64,000 bases of DNA from Rhizobium mesosinicum (lineage in GTDB: Bacteria; Pseudomonadota; Alphaproteobacteria; Rhizobiales; Rhizobiaceae), in NCBI RefSeq assembly GCF_019511345.1, contig NZ_JAEUAK010000006.1:248001-312000 (forward strand), written 5' to 3'. Shown in pieces: positions 57,833 to 64,000 of this stretch. Both the position numbers and the translations under genes were made by a program. Position 1 is the stretch's first letter; each line of letters begins with the position of its first letter. Below the pieces are notes generated by a model, which saw only the letters and a program-made list of their open reading frames with translations, was not told the origin of the DNA and did not search any database.

Positions 57833-58813
57833 TTACTTGAAGCCGGCGACGTTGTGCGGGATGTAGGGTGCTTCCAGTGCGGCTATATCATCGGCGCTGA
57901 GTTTTACCGTCAGTGCGCTGACGGCATCCGTGAGGTGGTTCGGCTTGGATGCGCCGATGATCGGGGCGGTGACGGCGCTCTTCTGCAGGATCCAGGCGGT
58001 GGCGACCTGCGCCCGGGAAACGCCATGGGCCTTGGCGATTTCGGCAACCTTCTCGACAATCCTGCGGTCAGCATCTTCGGCCTGCTTATAGAGTGTCTTG
58101 CCGAATTCATCGGTCTCGCTGCGGTTGGTCTTCTCATCCCAGTCACGGGTCAGACGGCCGCGGGCAAGCGGGCTCCAGGGAATGACGGCGATCTTCTGGT
58201 CTTCGCAGAAAGGCAGCATTTCGCGTTCTTCTTCGCGATAGAGCAGGTTCAGGTGGTCCTGCATACTGACGAATTCCGTCCAGCCATTGAGGCGCGAGGT
58301 GTAGAGCGCCTTGGCGAATTGCCAGGAATACATGGAGGAAGCGCCGATATAACGTGCCTTTCCGGCTTTCACGACATCATGGAGAGCTTCGAGCGTTTCC
58401 TCGATTGGTGTCGTATAATCCCAGCGGTGGATCTGGTAGAGGTCGACGTAATCAGTGCCGAGGCGGCGCAGGCTGTTATCTATTTCGTCGAAGATCGCCT
58501 TACGCGATAGGCCGGCGCCGTTCGGGCCGGGGCGCATGCGGTTGAAGACCTTGGTCGCGAGTACGATATCCTCGCGCTTGGCGAAATCCCTGATGGCGCG
58601 TCCGACGATCTCCTCGGAGGAGCCGTTGGAATAGGTGTTGGCCGTGTCGAGGAAATTGATACCGAGATCGATCGCCTGTTTGAGGAGCGCGCGGCTTTCC
58701 TCTTCCGGCAGGCTCCAGGCATGGTTTCCGCGGTTGGGATCGCCATAGGTCATGCAGCCGAGGCAAATCTTCGAGACTTCGAGACCGGTTTTTCCGAGTT
58801 TTACATATTCCAT
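57833..58813 (-). CDS. Aldo/keto reductase
   Basis: A 326-aa NADPH oxidoreductase with the AKR tetrad Asp56, Tyr61, Lys88 and His129 in an (alpha/beta)8 barrel. GASMYSWQFAKAL and WSPLARGRLTRDW are the typical second half. Physiological substrate unknown. It may be unrelated to the TetR pair, from which it is separated by 75 bp and points the other way. Confidence 0.9.
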   Translation of the reverse strand: MEYVKLGKTGLEVSKICLGCMTYGDPNRGNHAWSLPEEESRALLKQAIDLGINFLDTANTYSNGSSEEIVGRAIRDFAKREDIVLATKVFNRMRPGPNGAGLSRKAIFDEIDNSLRRLGTDYVDLYQIHRWDYTTPIEETLEALHDVVKAGKARYIGASSMYSWQFAKALYTSRLNGWTEFVSMQDHLNLLYREEEREMLPFCEDQKIAVIPWSPLARGRLTRDWDEKTNRSETDEFGKTLYKQAEDADRRIVEKVAEIAKAHGVSRAQVATAWILQKSAVTAPIIGASKPNHLTDAVSALTVKLSADDIAALEAPYIPHNVAGFK

Positions 58814-59035
58814 GAAAGTGCTCCGCGATGAATTTCAGCGACTCCCAGGCGCATGCGCACGATGTAGCGCAGAAATCGCCGAAGTCTCAGCAAGCCCGAC
58901 AAAGAATGTGTTGTGCAGCTAGCGCAATAATACCTGATGAGCGAGCGGAATGTCTTCTTATCCCTGCGGGTTACACCGCTTGCGCATTCGGTCGGTGAGG
59001 TGTTAGCTGGTGCAGCATTCTACTGGATCATGCCC

Positions 59036-60673
59036 ATGAAACTGCCGCCCGGCGATCGATACGACACGCTCTACCGCGATTTCTCCTGGCAGATCCCCGA
59101 GGACTTCAATATCGGCCGCGCCGTCTGCAACGACTGGGCGGCGCGTGATCCTGATCGCGTCTGCCTCGAACATTTTAGTCCCGACAGCCACCATCTGGCG
59201 TTGACCTATGGCGAGCTTGCCGCCCGCTCCTCATCCTTCGCCAATGGGCTTTCGGCACTTGGTCTCGGCAAGGGGGATCGTGTGGCGCTGCTCCTGCCGC
59301 AATCCTTCGAGACGGTCATTTCGCATGTGGCGATCTACAAGATGGGTGCGATTGCCCTGCCGCTCGCGTTGCTTTTCGGTGTCGATGCGCTGGAGTACCG
59401 GCTGAAGGCTGCAGGTGCGAGAGCTGTCGTCACCAATGGTTTCGGGCTTGGACGCATCAATCAGATCCGCGACCGACTGCCTGACGTCAAACATCTCATC
59501 AGCGTCGATGGAGCCTCCGCAAGCACGCTCGGCTTTGCCGATCTGGTTTCTGCCCATTCTTCAACCTTTGAAATTGCGCAATCGGGCCCGGATGAGCCGG
59601 CACTGATGATCTTCACATCAGGCACGACAGGTCCACCGAAGGGCGCGCTGCACGGTCACCGGGTACTCGCCGGCCACATTCCCGGCATGCAGTTCGTTCA
59701 CCAAGGTTTCCCGCAGGCGGGAGACAAGGTCTGGACGCCGTCTGACTGGGCATGGGCGGGGGGGCTGCTCAATGCGTTGCTGCCGAGCCTGCTGCTCGGC
59801 GTGCCTGTTGTTTCCTCGCCGGCACAGAAATTCGATGCTGACATGGCCTATCGCATCATGGCCGAGATGAAGGTGCGGAATGCCTTCATTCCGCCGACGG
59901 CACTTAGACTCCTGAAATCCGTCGAGGAGCCGCGCTCGAAATACGATCTCGTGCTGCGCACCATCGGTTCGGCAGGTGAATCCCTGGGGCGCGAAACCTA
60001 CGAGTGGGCGCGCCGCACGCTCGGCATTACCGTCAACGAATTCTACGGGCAGACGGAGTGCAATTTCGTGCTGTCTTCGAGCGCTGCCTTCGGGGTGACC
60101 AAGGCTGGTGCGATCGGGCGGGCGTCGCCTGGCCACAGGGTGGCGATCGTCAGTGATAAAGGTGATGAGGTGTCTGTCGGCGAGCAGGGGCAGATCGCTA
60201 TCGCCAGCCCCGACCCGGTGATGTTCCTCGGCTACTGGAACGACCCCGATGCGACGGAGAGGAAATATGCTAAGGGCTGGCTACTGACCGGCGATATCGG
60301 CCGGCAGGACGCGCAGGGCTATGTCATCTTCGCCGGCCGTGACGACGACGTCATCACCTCGTCCGGGTACCGCATAGGGCCGGCGGAGATCGAGGACTGT
60401 CTCGTCGGCCATCCGGCCGTGCAGCTTGCCGCTGCCGTCGGCAAGCCAGATGCGCTGCGTACGGAGATCGTCAAGGCCTATATCGTGCTTTCGCCGGACT
60501 ACAGCCCGAGTGCGGAGCTGGCAGCAGAAATCCAGGACTGGGTGAAAACCCGGCTTTCGATGCACGAATATCCGCGCGAGGTTGAATTCGTCGATACTCT
60601 GCCGCTGACGACTACCGGAAAGGTCATTCGCCGGCTCCTGCGGGAAAAGGCTGCGGCGGAAGCTAAGAACTAA
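59036..60673 (+). CDS. Acyl-CoA synthetase (AMP-forming)
   Basis: A 545-aa enzyme that activates a carboxylic acid with ATP and CoA. AMP-binding loop FTSGTTGPPKGALHG, FYGQTECNF (motif II), GWLLTGDIGRQDAQGY, RDDDVITSSGYRIGP, and catalytic Lys in TTTGKVIRRLL. Closest by eye to medium-chain or benzoate/acetoacetate-type AMP ligases; substrate not decided. Start 59036 (MKLPPGDRY) or 59030 are equally likely. Its stop overlaps the stop of the convergent gene by four bases. Confidence 0.88.
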   Translation: MKLPPGDRYDTLYRDFSWQIPEDFNIGRAVCNDWAARDPDRVCLEHFSPDSHHLALTYGELAARSSSFANGLSALGLGKGDRVALLLPQSFETVISHVAIYKMGAIALPLALLFGVDALEYRLKAAGARAVVTNGFGLGRINQIRDRLPDVKHLISVDGASASTLGFADLVSAHSSTFEIAQSGPDEPALMIFTSGTTGPPKGALHGHRVLAGHIPGMQFVHQGFPQAGDKVWTPSDWAWAGGLLNALLPSLLLGVPVVSSPAQKFDADMAYRIMAEMKVRNAFIPPTALRLLKSVEEPRSKYDLVLRTIGSAGESLGRETYEWARRTLGITVNEFYGQTECNFVLSSSAAFGVTKAGAIGRASPGHRVAIVSDKGDEVSVGEQGQIAIASPDPVMFLGYWNDPDATERKYAKGWLLTGDIGRQDAQGYVIFAGRDDDVITSSGYRIGPAEIEDCLVGHPAVQLAAAVGKPDALRTEIVKAYIVLSPDYSPSAELAAEIQDWVKTRLSMHEYPREVEFVDTLPLTTTGKVIRRLLREKAAAEAKN

Positions 60674-61947
60674 CCGCGGCCGGCAAGCGACATGATCTTC
60701 TCGCGCAACATCTTCGCCATGTTGCGGGTACTGCGGTACATGTGGAGCTGGGCTGCGACCTGTCGCATGTCGCGGTCGCCGTTCTGGGTGAGGCCGATCA
60801 CAAGCGTGCCCATCTCCTCGCGTTCCCGCCAAAAGCGGCTCATGATCGGATGATCCGAGACGGCGCAGGAATCCGAACGCACGACATTGGCATCGTCGAG
60901 ATGCCACTCGGTCAGTTCGCTCATCAAAAGTTTGCCCGGCGAATAGCGGGAGTAGTTTTCGTCATAGGCGGTCTTCCAGGTATAGGCCTCGCCGCCCATC
61001 ATCAGCACGACCACGGCAGCGATTGCCTTGCCATTAACGTCGATCGTGTGGATGCGCACGGCATCGACTTCCGCCAGATTGGAGACAGCCTCGCGGGCAA
61101 AGGCGGTGTGATAACGGTCGGTCACTAGCGCGCTGCGGCGCTTGCCTTTCCAGCCGCCGGCCTCCAGTGCCAGGAATTCCTCGAAGCGTAGATGGATCTC
61201 GCGCGGCTGGCGGGCCACGGTATGAACGACCGAGCCGAGTTCTTCGAGCAGCCGCCACTGGCGGCGCATCTCGCGCTGGTGGGAGGAAGATACCGTGCGG
61301 CCGAGATAGACCATGGCGTCGTCATCGCTCTGCAGCATCGGCCGTTCGTAAGGATTGGCGACGGTCAGCGGCAGATTGCGGCTAAGCGCCACGGCTTTTG
61401 CCATGCGCACGAAGATGCCGTTCAGCCGGACGTCCGGCAGCACCAGCGTGCCCGGAAGGCCGAGATCCGGCGTGACAAGGCCTTCGAAGAGATTGTCCAG
61501 CGTCTCGGCCGCGTCCTCGGCATCAACCAAGGGGGTGCCAAGCGGACCGAAACTGTTTGCCCAGCCGCGGATGATCGACGGGCCGACGGCAAAGCCGGGT
61601 TTGTCGACCGAGAAGGGCATAAGAAGGCGCATGCGGCTACGATGTTCGTTCTCATCGCGGATGATTGCGAAATTGACCTGCCGGTCTTCCAGCCGCGGCA
61701 TGGCGGGCGCCAGGAAACGGCCGCTGAAGAAGACGTTCGGCTCCATCGCGCGGTTGGAGAGGAAATCCAGTTCTTCCTGCAGATCGTAACCCAGCTTACC
61801 GGGGTAAAGGCAGAGCTCGCGCCCTTGCCGCCCGATTTCGATCCGTGCTTCTGCCTGCGGGGCTTCGAACTTGAGTGCGGCAAGATCGTGAACCATGCGG
61901 TTCGCGTTGCTGTCGGTGCTCTCGGTGATGGGAGGTATATGCACCAT
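60670..61947 (-). CDS. FemAB/CelD-like GNAT acyltransferase
   Basis: A 425-aa protein of the BcsL/CelD GNAT group, found in exopolysaccharide gene sets. The C-terminal GNAT half includes RFEEFLALEAGGWKGKRRSA, VDVNGKAIAAVVVLMMGGEAYTW-like strands, and NYSRYSPGKLLMSEL. The N-terminal half (KLGYDLQEELDFL, VFFSGRFLAPAMPRLEDRQV) is a second GNAT-like lobe. It begins directly at the flippase stop codon (TAG then ATG), so the pair is coupled. It may acylate a surface polysaccharide. Confidence 0.83.
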   Translation of the reverse strand: MVHIPPITESTDSNANRMVHDLAALKFEAPQAEARIEIGRQGRELCLYPGKLGYDLQEELDFLSNRAMEPNVFFSGRFLAPAMPRLEDRQVNFAIIRDENEHRSRMRLLMPFSVDKPGFAVGPSIIRGWANSFGPLGTPLVDAEDAAETLDNLFEGLVTPDLGLPGTLVLPDVRLNGIFVRMAKAVALSRNLPLTVANPYERPMLQSDDDAMVYLGRTVSSSHQREMRRQWRLLEELGSVVHTVARQPREIHLRFEEFLALEAGGWKGKRRSALVTDRYHTAFAREAVSNLAEVDAVRIHTIDVNGKAIAAVVVLMMGGEAYTWKTAYDENYSRYSPGKLLMSELTEWHLDDANVVRSDSCAVSDHPIMSRFWREREEMGTLVIGLTQNGDRDMRQVAAQLHMYRSTRNMAKMLREKIMSLAGRG

Positions 61948-63363
61948 CTATCGGGCTCTCATGTCTGGCGTTGCGGCGGAAGGGGTTGCAAAGGCAAAAA
62001 GCGTGAAGCCGAGTGCGCGGCGCACAAAGACATGCAGCAGGATCGCTTCCACGGCCATGGCGGAGGCAGTGGCAATCGCCGTGCCGACGATGCCGTAGTG
62101 CGGGATCAGCAGGAGATTGAGGCCGACATTGGCGGCGAGTGCTCCAGCATAAAGGGCGACGCAGAGGTTCTGCTTGCCTGCCATCATCAGCAGCGTCTCG
62201 GCGGGGCCGACCAGGGCCTTGGCAAGGATACCAGCCAGCAGGATCGCCATCAGCATATAACCAGCCGTAAAGGCGCCGCCGAAAAGCGACAGCAGCAGAT
62301 GCCCGGCCGCCAGCACCGCGAGACCGGCTCCAAGCGCAGGCCAAAAGGTCCAGCGGGCGGCATCGGCAGCCGCAACCGCGAGATCGGCCCGGTTGCCCTC
62401 GGCAATGATCGAGGAGAAGCGCGGGCCGGCGGCGGCCTTAACCGAGAAATTGATGAAATGCACCAGCGCCATCGTCTTGGCCGCCGCGAAATAAATCGCG
62501 ACGTCATGCGGCTCCAGGAAGATGCCGACGACGACGACGTCGGAGTTGGTCAGCAGGAAGCCCACGCCCTCGATGAGGAAGATCGGGAAGGCAACACCGA
62601 GCCACTCCAGGAAATCCACCTTGCGTGGACCGGCATCGTAATGCCTACGCATCCGATAGAGCGTGGCGGCATATTGGCCGAGCGCGGTGACGAAGGTTGC
62701 CGCGAGTGCGGCCTGCATGGCGGTGACTGCCGTGTGCGGTGCGCCGAAGAAGATCGCGGCCAGCATGAAGAGGATGATGAGGATCGGCCTGACAATATAG
62801 ACCGGGCTGAGCGCCATGACCGGCCAATGATTGGCCCGCGACGTGCCTTCGAGAATATCGCCGAGCGCGATCATCGGCATGGCCATGAGGCCGAGGAAGA
62901 TCGGCACCAGATAATAGCTCTCGATCCTGTCGCCGAAGAAATGGAGCCCGAGCATGCCGGCGATGAGAACGGTCGTCCCCGAGAGCAGCGCGAAAATACG
63001 CGCGGAGCCGGTCAGGCCGCGGATTTCGGCGAAGGCGCCGGCAGCGCGATATTGCGGCAGGAAGCGGACGATCGCGGTGTGGAAACCGAGGCAGGAAAGA
63101 TCGCCGCAGAGGACGACCAGCACCCACACGAAAACGAAGATGCCGTATTCATATTCGCCCATCAGCCGGGCGAGCACGATCTGCGACAGGAAGGCGAGGG
63201 CTGCGCTCAGAATACGGATTGAAAAGGCGATCAGCGCCATACGCTGGGCAGCGGCCTTGTCGCCCCGTTCGGTCAGAACTGCGGCAAGCATGCGCAGCAG
63301 GCGGGCGGCGATCGGCCGCAGCCCCGCGGGCAGCATTTTTTCCGCTGTTTCTATGACCGCCAT
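61948..63363 (-). CDS. Polysaccharide flippase (Wzx/MATE-like)
   Basis: A 471-aa membrane protein with about 12-14 helices, as in the Polysacc_synt/Wzx family: RILSAALAFLSQIVLARLMG near the N-terminus, GFLLTNSDVVVVGIFLEPHD, AKTMALVHFINFSVKAAAGPRF, and LLIPHYGIVGTAIATASAMA. It should move lipid-linked oligosaccharide across the inner membrane. The linked acyltransferase fits. Start ATG 63363; a TTG at 63375 is an alternative with no better SD. secA lies upstream on the same strand, behind a terminator. Confidence 0.85.
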   Translation of the reverse strand: MAVIETAEKMLPAGLRPIAARLLRMLAAVLTERGDKAAAQRMALIAFSIRILSAALAFLSQIVLARLMGEYEYGIFVFVWVLVVLCGDLSCLGFHTAIVRFLPQYRAAGAFAEIRGLTGSARIFALLSGTTVLIAGMLGLHFFGDRIESYYLVPIFLGLMAMPMIALGDILEGTSRANHWPVMALSPVYIVRPILIILFMLAAIFFGAPHTAVTAMQAALAATFVTALGQYAATLYRMRRHYDAGPRKVDFLEWLGVAFPIFLIEGVGFLLTNSDVVVVGIFLEPHDVAIYFAAAKTMALVHFINFSVKAAAGPRFSSIIAEGNRADLAVAAADAARWTFWPALGAGLAVLAAGHLLLSLFGGAFTAGYMLMAILLAGILAKALVGPAETLLMMAGKQNLCVALYAGALAANVGLNLLLIPHYGIVGTAIATASAMAVEAILLHVFVRRALGFTLFAFATPSAATPDMRAR

Positions 63364-63493
63364 TTTAACACGCAAAACTCTAAGGGCAGGGCATTCGCAC
63401 GGCCAAGTCTTGCCAGATCAGAGTTAAGAAACGGTATGCCCGACGAGGCGGCATTGCCTGTCGCGATGATCCATAATTGAGCGGAAATTACCC

Positions 63494-63521
63494 AAGAAAA
63501 ATGGCGCCCGAAGGCGCCATT
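63494..63521 (-). terminator. Rho-independent terminator of secA
   Basis: AATGGCGCC (63500-63508) and GGCGCCATT (63513-63521), 9-bp arms, CGAA loop, and TTTTCTT after it on the minus strand. It starts one base after the secA stop. Confidence 0.9.
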
Positions 63522-63522
63522 C

Positions 63523-64000
<478 letters not shown>

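Noticed and set aside
61192..63222. A 676-codon open frame on the plus strand opposite the flippase and acyltransferase genes
   Set aside because: Antisense shadow of GC-rich codons: composition is Arg/Gly/Asp/His repeats, no ribosome-binding site, and both opposite genes are clear families.

Overview
The window is ordinary core chromosome of a Rhizobium-type alphaproteobacterium. The evidence is Shemin-pathway hemA, aerobic cobaltochelatase cobS and cobT, the response regulator CpdR, etfBA beside hbdA, PduO and HIG1 genes, several rhizobial conserved-unknown families, GC-rich third codon positions, and two copies of a 103-bp mosaic repeat resembling the RIME elements of rhizobia. The species cannot be fixed from this stretch. 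I see no prophage, insertion sequence, CRISPR array or secretion island. Both ends cut genes: hemA on the left and secA on the right.

Bases 1-15,700: the end of hemA converges on dxr (isoprenoid synthesis). Next come small exported proteins, a BON protein, a DUF2937 membrane protein, tRNA-Arg(CCU), an M20 amidohydrolase, a D,D-carboxypeptidase, a histidine-rich CobW-type GTPase, TusA, a YafK-type L,D-transpeptidase, accA and xerD. The divergent aroK-aroB-CNNM operon, a DUF2938 protein and BolA follow.

Bases 15,800-30,800: a J-domain protein, cobS-cobT, a phytase-like exported protein, a P-loop kinase-like protein, the first RIME-like repeat, a VUT (queuosine precursor) transporter whose start codon lies inside a preQ1-I-like pseudoknot, rpmB, a DUF3108 protein, an EamA exporter, a cupin, gloB, a methyltransferase, hisC-tyrC-GNAT, a DUF2125 protein and ChaC.

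Bases 30,800-48,400: mostly minus-strand operons. These are ftsE-ftsX-ydcF-plsC with the second repeat between the last two genes, argH-lptM-lysA-TIGR02302, etfB-etfA with hbdA downstream, and HIG1-pduO-rhomboid. Plus-strand hpt, cpdR and tlpA stand among them.

Bases 48,400-64,000: a BrkB-family protein, gluQ and an AlkA-type glycosylase overlapping head to head, an HNH nuclease, dsbB, yqaA, a cation/proton antiporter with a cyclic-nucleotide-binding domain, a second small disulfide-type secreted protein, tRNA-Leu(CAA), a divergent MFS/TetR pair, an aldo/keto reductase, an acyl-CoA synthetase, a FemAB/CelD-like acyltransferase coupled to a polysaccharide flippase, and the SecA C-terminus with its terminator.

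The strongest unexpected signal is at 22221-22250. It is a compact H-type pseudoknot with preQ1-I riboswitch layout in which the start codon of a queuosine-precursor transporter forms one strand of the second helix. Other items of interest are a compensatory arm change between the two repeat copies, two secreted small proteins with an identical C-x20-C spacing, a 17-bp palindrome just before the cobS ribosome-binding site, a LiuR-like box upstream of etfB, and SD-supported microproteins of 30 and 53 residues.
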